Assembly: GCA_023430145.1 (NCBI GenBank)
Contig: JAEZCD010000307.1
Span: 1-40,221, forward strand
Reading direction: 5' to 3'
DNA: 40,221 nt
DNA from: Pseudomonadota bacterium
GTDB taxonomy: Bacteria; Pseudomonadota; Alphaproteobacteria; Rhizobiales; Methylopilaceae
Part shown: in pieces, positions 26,256 to 34,436 of the stretch
Layout: every line of letters begins with the position of its first letter
Numbering within the stretch: position 1 is the stretch's first letter
Translations under genes and position numbers: made by a program
Notes under the pieces: generated by a model
Told to the model about the DNA's origin: nothing
Seen by the model: the letters and a program-made list of their open reading frames with translations, nothing else
The model's database searches: none

Positions 26256-29200
26256 TCAGAGCTTCAAGTCCTTGACGACGCCCTCGACGACCGGACTGAC
26301 CGGCGGCTTCGGCGGCGGCGCCTTCTCGAGCATCGCCTGAGCGGCGGGAAGCGCGCTCGTGGCCCGTCCGACGTCGACGAGCATAATCACCATGCGGTCG
26401 GTGAAGCTGCGCATCCGATCAAACTTCGCACGTATGACGCTGCCGCACCGCTGCTGCGCGCGGCCATCCTGCTTTTCCAGGCGCGGCCAGGGTAGATGCT
26501 CATTCGGCGTCGACATCCAAGACTCGACCCTAGCCGGCCCGAGCGTGATCTCCTTCGAGTACCACACGGCGGGCACGCCATTCTCGTACCACTGGCCCTC
26601 CTGTCTGTTGTCGGATATGGCGACCGCGCAGTCGCCCCATGCTGTCTTGGCGGCTTCCGAGGCCCAGGTCCCGGAGCCGAAGCCTTCTTGTTGGCTCCGG
26701 AAACGCGGCCCGTACTTGGCCTCCAGGGCCTGCGTGAAAGCATCCGGACTTATCTGAAGCTGCGGGACGATGTTCCAACGAATCACGCCGATGACTTCCT
26801 CCGTGACATCCGGCGGTTCGTGGAACAGAATGAAGAACTCCATCGCATCATCGCGCATGTAAAGGCGCGCCGTCTGGAAGGGCTGGAGCTTGCCGTCCGG
26901 CGAGACCGCCCGCGGCCCCTCGAACACGCGCCCGACCTTCATGTGAGCCCGGATCACCTTGTCGGCCTCGGCAAAGCTCATGCCGAGCTTGATGCCGGAC
27001 ACGTCGAGCGCACCGGGCGTGGCGATCTCCTTTCCGAGCGGTTCCACGGCGGACGGCGAGAGTCTCGCCATCACCACATTGGCGTTCTGCCTGTTCCCGG
27101 CATGCGTCGCCGCTTCGGCGGTGGCGCGGATCAACACCGAGGGCGTGTCGGCACTGCCGACCAACTCTACGCCATCCACGACAACCGCGTACTCGCTGGA
27201 GCTGAGCTCCCGGTAGACCCCTCCGGCCGGAAGTGGCACCTTACCGAGAACGATCAACGTCTTCGGAGGATCCGACTTCTCTAGGCCAAGAGTCTCGCGG
27301 ATGCCACGCGAAGCGCTATGGTAGCAGCCGGCCGGCTCGAAGATCGGTCGAGCGTCGATGCCAAGAAGAGTCCTTTCGACGAGATAGGGCCGGTCGGCGT
27401 TTTCGGTATCGCTCCGCAGGGCCCGGAGTTCCGCGTCCAATGTGCCACGCGCCCCGAGATCGAACGACGCGGGAACTTCGGCCGCGTCGAAAATCGTCTT
27501 CGCGCTGCCACAGACACTTCCGCCGCGGGTCGCTCGAACGGCAAATCTATCACCAAGAGCTCGCGCCCGCTCCGCGGTCCAAGTCTTGAACTGAGGCAGT
27601 AGCCGCTGGCGCTCGGCGAGGTTCGGCAATGCCTGCCCCGTCTTGAAGAACCGGCCCCAGACCGGCGCATCCGTCGAGGCCTCGTAGATCAGGCGCTCGT
27701 AGAACATGCGCTCGGCCATCCTGTCGAGACGGCCGGGATCCTGCTTGAGGATCAAGAGATCGACCGTCTCATGATTCAGCGGAATGTCTTTCGGCGCAGC
27801 GATGGCCGCCGGCGCCCTATCGACCTGTTCTGTTTGCGGCCGAAAGTAAGTGACGAACACGTCACGGGGATTCTTCGACTTGAAAACGTAGACCTCGCTC
27901 GGCTCGACGAAGAGGCGTCCCTTGGGACCGTCTATTATTTCCGCGGCGACGGGTCGTGCGCGTACCTTCAACGAGAAGGTGCGGTCGCTGCCGCCCTGGT
28001 CGATGACCGCCTGAGCGTCGCCCAGCGGCACGGCGATCGCCGGGATTGCTTTCGGATCGGCGAGTGCGAGTGTGACGAAGGAGTTGTACGAGCCGGACGA
28101 GGATCCGGTCGGCCGCAGCGTGACCGCCTCGACAGGGAAGCGCTGCGCTTCCCGGTCGTATCGACCGAGTTTGATCGTGCCCTCGATCCAAGGGTCCGGC
28201 TGCCGCATCCCCGACAGCCGCGCTCTTTCCTCCAGCAGATAACGCGGCTGCTGGAGCTCCGAAAGGCTGGTGAATCGCGAGTGCCCCCGGATGACGCCGT
28301 CGATAAAATCGGGTTGCCGCGAGAGGTCAGCGATCGTCGCGATGAGTTCGTCGCTGGTGACCGTTCTGATATTCGTCATCGCGACCACGCGCGGATCGAC
28401 CGCAGGCGGCGGCGCGGGCGTCACCGGGGCGAGATCGAATTCGTGGACCAGCCGATTGAGCTGCGGATCGGCGAACAGCGCCATCCGTTCGAGGGACAGG
28501 TCGACCGCCACACTCGGACGAGATCCGGGGCTTCGTTCCGCCTCGGTGAGGCCGGTGATGGTGATGAACAAGGCGAGATAGGCCCGGCGATCGCCGGTAC
28601 CGTCACTGTTCAAAGAGTCCGCGAGCTGCCTTGCCCGAGCTGTCGGTACCGGCACCCGGCGCGGGATCGCGCTCAATGGCAGGGGCGCGCGCAGCGAATG
28701 TGCGAGGACCGGCTTTGCAACGTTAAGTCTCGCGAAATCGGTCGAGATACCGAAAGGAAAACTCTCCGAGCCGAAGTCGTAATCGTGCAAGCGAACCCGC
28801 CGTATATCCACCAGCTTGATCGGCAGCTTCCTCGCATCGGCAATGATTCGCGGCACCAGTTCGGAGCGGAATCGCTGAAGCAAAGCTCGCCGTTCGAACT
28901 CGTCGCCGCTGTTGAGATGAAAAAGATCTTGTGCCGCATATGCGGACAGCCAGCTTCGGATCGCTTCGTCGTCGGCAGCTCTGAGGCGCTCCGGCCAGCG
29001 TCCGGCAATGAGTCCATCAAAAAGGTACCGCCAATCCGCGGCATGCTCTCCCGCTCTCGGCCCTATGCCACGTGTGTCTAGCGTATACGTGTCGAACAAG
29101 GCGAGCCGATTTTGCACGACCGGAACGTCTCGCGCGCCGATCGCCCGCGAGGCAGTGGCGAGTGGCGGCGGCATAACGGGACCCCGCGTCGCCGCCCGGC

Positions 29201-29600
29201 CCGGCGAGACGCCCGGCTTTGCCGAAGAAGACTGGGTCCTTACCGCGCGCTCGAGTGCCACGGCCGTCGCGCGATCGGGAAAACCGGTCGCGGCGAGCCC
29301 GACGTCCCTCTGGAATTTTGCGAGTGCATTCCGCGACTGGGTCCCGAACCTGCCGTCTGGAACACCCACGTCGTAGCCGAGGGCGGCCAGCCGGGACTGG
29401 ATCTGAAACGCGATGGGCCCATCCAGCCCGAGAGGCGATCCCTGCACGGGAAGAATCCCTGTAGGACGCTCGCGAACGGACTCGCCGACGTGGCGCTGAG
29501 CGGAGGCGGAAGGTGCAGCGGCGATCACCAGGATGGGTACGAGAAGAGCGATCGAGAAGAGCTTCTTGGCCGTAACCATTTCGCGACGGATGGACTCCAT
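26256..29600 (-). CDS. Large exported peptidoglycan-binding-domain protein of unknown function
   Basis: The 1114-residue protein starts with a signal peptide (hydrophobic about 13-30, likely cut after S-A-S-A at 34). A single PG_binding_1 domain (about 60-118) shows I-Q-S-R-L-A-A-L-G-Y and D-G-R-F-G-T-Q-S-R-N-A-L-A-K-F-Q. The next ~750 residues match nothing I know and have no catalytic signature. Near 880-990 a short domain begins D-V-S-G-I-K-L-G-M-S-F-A-E-A-D-K-V-I. A Pro-rich tail ends the chain. Four cysteines (in V-C-G-S, A-G-C-Y-H, W-G-D-C-A, Q-R-C-G) could form two disulfides. ATG 29600 has GGAGGG upstream. Codon use looks slightly less GC-biased than its neighbours. It is probably periplasmic and bound to the cell wall. 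Confidence 0.85.
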   Translation of the reverse strand: MESIRREMVTAKKLFSIALLVPILVIAAAPSASAQRHVGESVRERPTGILPVQGSPLGLDGPIAFQIQSRLAALGYDVGVPDGRFGTQSRNALAKFQRDVGLAATGFPDRATAVALERAVRTQSSSAKPGVSPGRAATRGPVMPPPLATASRAIGARDVPVVQNRLALFDTYTLDTRGIGPRAGEHAADWRYLFDGLIAGRWPERLRAADDEAIRSWLSAYAAQDLFHLNSGDEFERRALLQRFRSELVPRIIADARKLPIKLVDIRRVRLHDYDFGSESFPFGISTDFARLNVAKPVLAHSLRAPLPLSAIPRRVPVPTARARQLADSLNSDGTGDRRAYLALFITITGLTEAERSPGSRPSVAVDLSLERMALFADPQLNRLVHEFDLAPVTPAPPPAVDPRVVAMTNIRTVTSDELIATIADLSRQPDFIDGVIRGHSRFTSLSELQQPRYLLEERARLSGMRQPDPWIEGTIKLGRYDREAQRFPVEAVTLRPTGSSSGSYNSFVTLALADPKAIPAIAVPLGDAQAVIDQGGSDRTFSLKVRARPVAAEIIDGPKGRLFVEPSEVYVFKSKNPRDVFVTYFRPQTEQVDRAPAAIAAPKDIPLNHETVDLLILKQDPGRLDRMAERMFYERLIYEASTDAPVWGRFFKTGQALPNLAERQRLLPQFKTWTAERARALGDRFAVRATRGGSVCGSAKTIFDAAEVPASFDLGARGTLDAELRALRSDTENADRPYLVERTLLGIDARPIFEPAGCYHSASRGIRETLGLEKSDPPKTLIVLGKVPLPAGGVYRELSSSEYAVVVDGVELVGSADTPSVLIRATAEAATHAGNRQNANVVMARLSPSAVEPLGKEIATPGALDVSGIKLGMSFAEADKVIRAHMKVGRVFEGPRAVSPDGKLQPFQTARLYMRDDAMEFFILFHEPPDVTEEVIGVIRWNIVPQLQISPDAFTQALEAKYGPRFRSQQEGFGSGTWASEAAKTAWGDCAVAISDNRQEGQWYENGVPAVWYSKEITLGPARVESWMSTPNEHLPWPRLEKQDGRAQQRCGSVIRAKFDRMRSFTDRMVIMLVDVGRATSALPAAQAMLEKAPPPKPPVSPVVEGVVKDLKL

Positions 29601-29776
29601 TCGTCGTGCCCTCCAGAGAGCGCCCCTTCTCGAGGTTATTGATCGAGCTAGAGCTGTGCAAGACCCGCCCTCCGCCTCCCTCTCATGGAAAGCCGCCTGG
29701 TCATCAAGATTTGAGGACGACATCGGCGGCCAGCCCCCCTTTTCCCCACCCGCAGGAAGATACCGGAGCACCCTGC

Positions 29777-30094
29777 ATGGCCGTGACCTACGTGATCGAG
29801 TTCCACGTCCGCCCCGATCAGCGGACTCGCTTCCTCGCGCTGCTCGAAGGCGTGCTCGACGCGATGCGGTCCGAGCCCATGTTCCACGAGGCGGTCCTGC
29901 ACCGGGACCCGGCGTCGGAGCATCGCTTCATGCTCTACGAGACATGGGAGGATCACGACGATGTGCTGAACGTTCAGATCCACCGACCCTATCGGCAGGC
30001 GTGGCACACGGCACTGCCCTCGCTGCTCGAGCGCGATCGCCTGATTTCCGTATGGGAGCCGCTGCGGGCCGATCGCCGGCGGAACGAAAGCTAG
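29777..30094 (+). CDS. Antibiotic-biosynthesis monooxygenase-fold protein (ABM, YgiN-like)
   Basis: The 105-residue protein has the ferredoxin-like dimeric ABM fold. Strand 1 is V-T-Y-V-I-E-F-H-V-R-P, helix 1 is R-T-R-F-L-A-L-L-E-G-V-L-D-A-M-R-S-E-P, strands 2-3 include F-H-E-A-V-L-H-R-D and H-R-F-M-L-Y-E-T-W-E-D-H, and a helix follows with H-R-P-Y-R-Q-A-W. The F-x-L-Y-E-x-W segment is the most typical element. Relatives oxidise quinols or handle heme; the substrate is unknown. The ATG at 29777 has GGAG upstream. It precedes the cytochrome cassette by 134 bases and may or may not be co-transcribed. Confidence 0.83.
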   Translation: MAVTYVIEFHVRPDQRTRFLALLEGVLDAMRSEPMFHEAVLHRDPASEHRFMLYETWEDHDDVLNVQIHRPYRQAWHTALPSLLERDRLISVWEPLRADRRRNES

Positions 30095-30202
30095 TCGGGT
30101 CGCCTCGGGTCGGCGCGGCCGCCTCCCTCGCCGAGCGCCGGTGACGCCGCGGCGCGGCCTGTAACAACCCGCTACCACCCACCCCGTCGGCAAGCCTCCT
30201 AG

Positions 30203-30221
30203 CCTCTGCGCGAAGCAGAGG
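30203..30221 (+). promoter_or_regulatory. Hairpin covering the ribosome binding site of the cytochrome gene
   Basis: CCTCTGC (30203-30209) is exactly complementary to GCAGAGG (30215-30221), with loop GCGAA. The 3' arm contains the Shine-Dalgarno AGAGGA of the GTG-started cytochrome c gene at 30229. The fold would hide the ribosome binding site and could limit translation until it is opened. Confidence 0.5.
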
Positions 30222-30228
30222 AACGAGC

Positions 30229-30630
30229 GTGCCGGGGATCCCACCACGACTTCTCGCCGTGATCGCGTCGGCACTGCTGATCGGCGGCCCGAGTGCGGCG
30301 CGGGCGCAGATGGCGCTTCCCACCGTCGCGCCGCCGTCCGGCGAGACCCTGTTCCGCCGCCAATGCGCGGCCTGCCATACCGTCAAGGCCAACGAGCCGC
30401 AGCGCCAGGGGCCGGCGCTGGTCGGCATTGTCGGGCGCAAGGTCGGAACGGTCTCCGGCTTCCGCTACTCGCCCGGCTTCGCCAAAGCCGACTGGGTCTG
30501 GGACACCGAGCGCCTCGATAGCTGGCTGGTCGATCCCCAGGCGATGATCCCCGGCGCCATCATGCCCTACAAGGAGGCGAGGCGGGAGGTGCGCAGCGCC
30601 ATCATCGACTATTTGAAGGAGCTCCACTGA
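30229..30630 (+). CDS. Class I monoheme cytochrome c, exported
   Basis: The 133-residue protein has a signal peptide (L-L-A-V-I-A-S-A-L-L-I-G-G, cut near A-R-A-Q at 26). The heme-binding motif is C-A-A-C-H (about 46-50), with the loop G-P-A-L-V-G-I-V-G-R-K-V-G and later F-R-Y-S-P-G-F. The distal Met ligand is in P-G-A-I-M-P-Y, and a C-terminal helix ends D-Y-L-K-E-L. This is the mitochondrial/c2-type class I fold; the protein transfers single electrons in the periplasm. It starts with GTG after AGAGGA. Its stop shares a base with the next start. It is the likely electron acceptor for the GMC flavoenzyme encoded downstream. Confidence 0.93.
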   Translation: MPGIPPRLLAVIASALLIGGPSAARAQMALPTVAPPSGETLFRRQCAACHTVKANEPQRQGPALVGIVGRKVGTVSGFRYSPGFAKADWVWDTERLDSWLVDPQAMIPGAIMPYKEARREVRSAIIDYLKELH

Positions 30631-31028
30631 TGGCCGCCAAGCCCGTCCACTCGATGATCCGCGTTCTGGATGAACGCAAGTCGCTCGACTTCTACGACAA
30701 GGCCTTCTCGCTGAAGCTCGCCCAGCGGTTCGACTTCGACGATTTCGCGCTGCTCTATCTGCGTGGGGATGATTCTCCGTTCGAGCTGGAGCTGACGGTC
30801 AATTTCGACCGCAAGGAGCCCTACGGGCTCGGCGACGGCTATGGCCATCTGGCGGTGACGGTGGACTCGATCGATGCCGAGCACGCGCGCCTGACCGCGG
30901 CGGGCCTCGCGCCCGGTCCGATTCGCGACTTCAAGCACAAGGGCACGACGCTCGCCCGCTTCTTCTTCATCACCGACCCGGACGGCTACAAGACCGAAGT
31001 CATCGAGCGGGGCGGCCGCTTCGTCTGA
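30630..31028 (+). CDS. VOC/glyoxalase I-like metalloprotein
   Basis: The 132-residue protein has two beta-alpha-beta-beta-beta units of the vicinal oxygen chelate fold. It starts H-S-M-I-R-V-L-D-E-R-K-S-L-D-F-Y, where the first His is the usual metal ligand. L-E-L-T-V-N-F then supplies Glu, Y-G-H-L-A-V-T-V-D the second His and T-E-V-I-E the last Glu. The H-E-H-E set matches the glyoxalase I/lactoylglutathione lyase group. F-F-I-T-D-P-D-G-Y-K is also typical. No signal is present, so it is cytosolic, unlike its neighbours. It overlaps the cytochrome stop by one base (TGATG). The pairing with an exported dehydrogenase suggests handling of a reactive aldehyde product, which is inference. Confidence 0.88.
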   Translation: MAAKPVHSMIRVLDERKSLDFYDKAFSLKLAQRFDFDDFALLYLRGDDSPFELELTVNFDRKEPYGLGDGYGHLAVTVDSIDAEHARLTAAGLAPGPIRDFKHKGTTLARFFFITDPDGYKTEVIERGGRFV

Positions 31029-31064
31029 CCAGTCAACGCAAAACAACACTGCGGAGGAACACCC

Positions 31065-31610
31065 ATGCGAGAGGTCGATCCGAGGACCCGGCTCAGCCGG
31101 CGCTTCATCCTCAAGGCGACGGCGGCCGTGGCGCCCGCCGTCGCCGTATCAAGCGCGCTCGGCATCAGCATCGAGGATGCCTGGGCCGAGGGCGGCGCCC
31201 TCGACCCGGCGACGATGAAGACGCTCGTCAAGGTGGCGCGCGACATCTATCCGCACGACTTCCTCGGCGAGGTCTACTACATCACCGCGATCAAGCCGTG
31301 GAACGACAAGGCGGCCGCGGATCCGGCCGTCAAGGCGATGCTGACGGGCGGGGTGCAGCGGCTCGATGCCAGCGCCCGGGACCGGCACAAGGTCCCCTAT
31401 GGCGAGGTCGCCTGGGAGGAGGACCGCGTCGCATTGCTGCGCGGCATCGAGGAGACCGAGTTCTTCAAGAAGCTGCGGTCCGACCTCGTCGTGTCGCTCT
31501 ACAACCAGAAGGACCTGTGGCCGAAGTTCGGCTACGAAGGCGCCTCCGCCGACAAGGGCGGATACCTGCATCGCGGCTTCGACGACATCTCCTGGCTGCC
31601 CAAAGGCTGA
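31065..31610 (+). CDS. Tat-exported small subunit of a GMC-type dehydrogenase (gluconate 2-dehydrogenase subunit 3-like)
   Basis: The 181-residue protein begins with a twin-arginine signal: L-S-R-R-F-I-L-K-A-T-A-A-V-A-P-A-V-A with cleavage likely near A-W-A-E at 42. The mature portion is helical, with V-A-R-D-I-Y-P-H-D-F-L near the start and H-R-G-F-D-D-I-S-W-L near the end. Tat-exported small subunits of this kind co-fold with, and carry across the membrane, the cofactor-loaded catalytic subunit of FAD-dependent sugar and alcohol dehydrogenases. It lies 52 bases before the GMC gene, which has no signal of its own, supporting a hitch-hiker export mechanism. An AGGAGGAAC-like site (GGAGGAAC) precedes the ATG. 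Confidence 0.82.
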   Translation: MREVDPRTRLSRRFILKATAAVAPAVAVSSALGISIEDAWAEGGALDPATMKTLVKVARDIYPHDFLGEVYYITAIKPWNDKAAADPAVKAMLTGGVQRLDASARDRHKVPYGEVAWEEDRVALLRGIEETEFFKKLRSDLVVSLYNQKDLWPKFGYEGASADKGGYLHRGFDDISWLPKG

Positions 31611-31662
31611 GCTCGAGCAAGACAAAGAACATAAAGATCTTCGACTCTTGGGAGGAAAGTAG

Positions 31663-33231
31663 ATGGCAAAGTTCGAGTTGAGCGACGACGGCGTCGTCGT
31701 CATCGTCGGATCGGGGGCCGGCGGCGGCACCCTCGGCAACGAGCTCGCGCAGAAGGGCGTCAAGGTCGTCATCCTCGAGGCGGGCCCGCGCACCGAGATC
31801 CAGGACTTCGTCAACGACGAGTGGGAGAGCTTCGTCCAGCTCGCCTGGACCGATATGCGGACGACCTCGGGCGACTGGCGGGTAGCGCGGGACTTCCCCA
31901 ACCTTCCGGCCTGGATCGTCAAATCGGTCGGCGGCTCGACGGTGCACTGGGCGGGCGCCTCGCTGCGCTTCGAGCCGCATGAGTTCCGCGCCGCGACGAC
32001 CTACGGCAAGGTGCCGGGTGCCAGCCTGCTCGACTGGCCGATTTCGCTCGCCGAAATGGAGCCCTGGTACGCCAAGGCCGAGGACAAGATGGGGGTGACG
32101 CGCACCAACAACATTCCCGGCCTTCCCGGCAACAACAACTACAAGATCATGGAGGCCGGCGCCCGCAAGCTCGGCTACAAGGAAGTCAACACCGGACGGA
32201 TGGCGATCAACAGCGAGCCGCGCAACGGCCGCGGCAGCTGCCAGCAGATCGGCTTCTGCTTCCAGGGCTGCAAGTCCGGCGCCAAATGGTCGACGCTCTA
32301 TACAGAGATCCCGCAAGGAGAGGCCACCGGCAACCTGGAGGTGCGCCCGAACTGCCACGTGGCGAAGATCGAGCATGACGCCTCCGGCAAGGTCACGGGC
32401 GTCGTCTATTTCGACGGCAACGGCGCCACGCAGCGGCAGAAGGCACGCGTCGTCGCCGTCGCCGGCAATTCGATCGAGAGCCCGCGCCTCTTGCTGAACA
32501 GCGCCTCGAGCATGTTCCCCGACGGGCTCGCCAACAGCTCCGGCGAGGTCGGGCGCAACTACATGCGCCACATGACGGGCAGCGTGTACGCCACGTTCGA
32601 GGACCTGGTGCACATGTATCGCGGTACCACCATGGCCGGCATCGTCCGCGACGAATCCCGCAACGACCCCTCGCGCGGCTTCGTCGGCGGCTACGAGCTC
32701 GAGACGCTGGCGCTCGGGGTGCCGTTCATGGCGGCGTTCCTCAATCCGGGCGCCTGGGGGCGGACGTTCACGAGCGCGATGGAGCAGTATCCGCGCATGG
32801 CGGGCATGTGGATCGTCGGCGAGGACATGCCGCAGGAGACCAACCGCGTCACGCTCGACCCGACCATCAAGGACAAGTTCGGCCTGCCGGTGCCCAACGT
32901 GCACTACGACGACCATCCGAACGACGTCGCCATGCGCAACCATGCCTACAAGCAGGGGGCGGCCATCTACGACGCCGTCGGCGCCACGGTGACGTTCCCC
33001 ACCCCGCCCTATCCGAGCACGCACAATCTCGGCACCAACCGGATGAGCGAGAAGCCGCGCGACGGCGTCGTCGACAAGTTCGGGCGAACCCACGACATCA
33101 AGAACCTCTACGTGTCGGACGGCAGCCAGTTCACCACCGGGGCCGCCTGCAACCCGACCCTGACGATCGTCGCGCTCGCCATCCGGCAGGCGGACCACAT
33201 CGCCGGTGCCATGCAGAAGCGCGAGATCTGA
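31663..33231 (+). CDS. GMC-family FAD-dependent dehydrogenase with predicted Fe-S motif
   Basis: The 522-residue flavoprotein has the FAD Rossmann motif V-I-V-G-S-G-A-G-G-G (about 13-22) and E-A-G-P (about 39-42). Its substrate domain has V-G-G-S-T-V-H-W-A-G, and the C-terminal half holds the conserved His in T-H-N-L-G-T-N-R-M, then G-S-Q-F-T-T-G-A-A-C-N-P-T with Asn. Three cysteines at 193, 199 and 203 (C-X5-C-X3-C) copy the spacing I recall for the [3Fe-4S] cluster of bacterial FAD-glucose dehydrogenase. Electrons would pass from FAD to the cluster to the cytochrome c of the same cassette. No signal sequence is seen, so it probably exports with the upstream Tat subunit. The substrate (sugar or alcohol) is unknown. 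Confidence 0.93.
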   Translation: MAKFELSDDGVVVIVGSGAGGGTLGNELAQKGVKVVILEAGPRTEIQDFVNDEWESFVQLAWTDMRTTSGDWRVARDFPNLPAWIVKSVGGSTVHWAGASLRFEPHEFRAATTYGKVPGASLLDWPISLAEMEPWYAKAEDKMGVTRTNNIPGLPGNNNYKIMEAGARKLGYKEVNTGRMAINSEPRNGRGSCQQIGFCFQGCKSGAKWSTLYTEIPQGEATGNLEVRPNCHVAKIEHDASGKVTGVVYFDGNGATQRQKARVVAVAGNSIESPRLLLNSASSMFPDGLANSSGEVGRNYMRHMTGSVYATFEDLVHMYRGTTMAGIVRDESRNDPSRGFVGGYELETLALGVPFMAAFLNPGAWGRTFTSAMEQYPRMAGMWIVGEDMPQETNRVTLDPTIKDKFGLPVPNVHYDDHPNDVAMRNHAYKQGAAIYDAVGATVTFPTPPYPSTHNLGTNRMSEKPRDGVVDKFGRTHDIKNLYVSDGSQFTTGAACNPTLTIVALAIRQADHIAGAMQKREI

Positions 33232-33272
33232 GGGCACGAAGCGATCGAGGCCTCGATATCGTTTCTGCGGAG

Positions 33273-33334
33273 GTTCCGGGTCCGAGGCTTCGGCCGTGTC
33301 GCGACGCCGACAGTCTCGGACCGGGAGCCTCGGA
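33273..33334. repeat. Imperfect inverted repeat after the GMC gene
   Basis: TCCGAGGCT (33281-33289) is exactly inverted as AGCCTCGGA (33326-33334), and the longer left arm GTTCCGGGTCCGAGGCTT also partly pairs with CTCGGACCGGGA at 33315-33326. Alternative folds compete. It lies about 40 bases after the stop codon and may serve as terminator or be a REP-type unit. Confidence 0.5.
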
Positions 33335-33413
33335 TAGGGCGCACCCCAAGCGCCTGTCGGTGGTGCGCAGGTGGCGGGGGAGCCGGCGCCGCCGGATACC
33401 GCAACCGTAACGC

Positions 33414-33443
33414 GTTTCGACCATGAAGAAACATGGTCGAAAC
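33414..33443. promoter_or_regulatory. Perfect 12-bp inverted repeat upstream of an exported protein gene
   Basis: GTTTCGACCATG (33414-33425) and CATGGTCGAAAC (33432-33443) are exact reverse complements with loop AAGAAA. No T tract follows, so it is a poor terminator. It lies 65 bases before the ATG at 33509 and could be an operator or an mRNA leader structure. Confidence 0.55.
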
Positions 33444-33508
33444 CGTGGGACTCCGGGACTGATGTAAGCAGGCGGAACACGCTGCTCATCAGCCGGGAGG
33501 AGTCTCGA

Positions 33509-33979
33509 ATGTTCCCGCGTGTTTCGCTTGCCCTGCTGGGTGCTCTGTCGCTGGGTTTGATCACATCCCCGGCTGCCGCCGCCGCGACCAAGGTGACCTG
33601 CCGTCCCACTCAGGTAACGGCCACGGTCTCGGAAACCTTCCGCAACACGACGTCGACGACCTTCGTCCCCCTCGCGGAGGCCGGAGGCCGGTTCGTGCAG
33701 GGTGGATCGGAGCCGAGCTGCGTGATGGTTCGCTTCGAAGGTTATGTCGCCACGACGAATAATGCCGTGCTGACGATATCGGCGTCGATCGACGACGAGA
33801 CGATCGCTCCAGATCAGGTGCAGCTGCTGGGAATTCCGCTTTACGAGCCGCGCGCCTGGACCTTCATCATTCCTCGCGTCGCGCCGGGAAAGCATCGGAT
33901 CAAATTCGTCTTCCGCAGCAACAACGGCAATAGCGTCGGCTTCAATGCCAGCAACACGATCATCCAGCATGCGCCATGA
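33509..33979 (+). CDS. Small exported protein of unknown function
   Basis: The 156-residue protein has a clear signal peptide (F-P-R-V-S-L-A-L-L-G-A-L-S-L-G-L, cut near A-A-A-A at 25). The mature part is predicted all-beta: V-T-A-T-V-S-E-T-F-R-N, V-M-V-R-F-E-G-Y-V, A-V-L-T-I-S-A-S-I-D-D and K-H-R-I-K-F-V-F-R-S-N-N. Two cysteines (V-T-C-R and P-S-C-V) could pair. The ATG has GGGAGGAG in front, a strong ribosome binding site, which rules out the longer in-frame reading from 33371. I do not recognise the family; a jelly-roll-like domain is possible from the strand pattern. Confidence 0.75.
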   Translation: MFPRVSLALLGALSLGLITSPAAAAATKVTCRPTQVTATVSETFRNTTSTTFVPLAEAGGRFVQGGSEPSCVMVRFEGYVATTNNAVLTISASIDDETIAPDQVQLLGIPLYEPRAWTFIIPRVAPGKHRIKFVFRSNNGNSVGFNASNTIIQHAP

Positions 33980-34121
33980 CATCCGGCTGAAGCCGGGGCA
34001 CTGCTGACTGGGGCGCAAACGTCTGCGCGGCGCATCTCGGGTCGCCTGGTCGTGGCGCGCTTGCCCCGGCGGAATGTCGCCGACCCCGCCGGTCGGATGC
34101 TCGGGTGAGCGACCGCGCAGC

Positions 34122-34436
34122 CTATTCGGCGGCGACGAGGTCGCGATGCATGCCAGGCGCGGCAGCGCCCGGCTCCTTGGCGTTGGCGACATAGAGCAGG
34201 CAGGAGCAGCGCAGAAGCGAGGCGAAGTTCTGCACCTTCCCATGATGCTCCAGAACCTCGTCGTAGAGGGTCGTGACGAACTTGCCGACGCTGCTGCGCT
34301 CGCCCGCGGCGATCTCCTCGATGATCGTCCAGAACACGTTCTCGAGGCGGATCGAGGTGCAATGGCCGCCGATCCGGATCGATCTGGTTTGCGAGGCGTA
34401 ATTGTCCGCAGGCTGGTGCGCGAACATCCCGCACAT
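34122..34436 (-). CDS. Ribbon-helix-helix domain protein (RHH_4-like)
   Basis: The 104-residue protein carries the RHH_4-type motif. The beta strand is Q-T-R-S-I-R-I-G-G-H, then T-S-I-R-L-E-N-V-F-W-T-I-I-E-E-I-A (first helix), then S-V-G-K-F-V-T-T-L-Y-D-E-V (second helix). A C-terminal segment L-L-R-C-S-C-L-L-Y-V may be a dimer or metal-binding part. I recall similar single-domain proteins as widespread in alphaproteobacteria and annotated as conserved hypothetical; DNA binding as a dimer is expected but unproven. The ATG at 34436 is preceded by GGAGGGG on the minus strand, so the longer frame to 34514 is not used. Confidence 0.85.
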   Translation of the reverse strand: MCGMFAHQPADNYASQTRSIRIGGHCTSIRLENVFWTIIEEIAAGERSSVGKFVTTLYDEVLEHHGKVQNFASLLRCSCLLYVANAKEPGAAAPGMHRDLVAAE

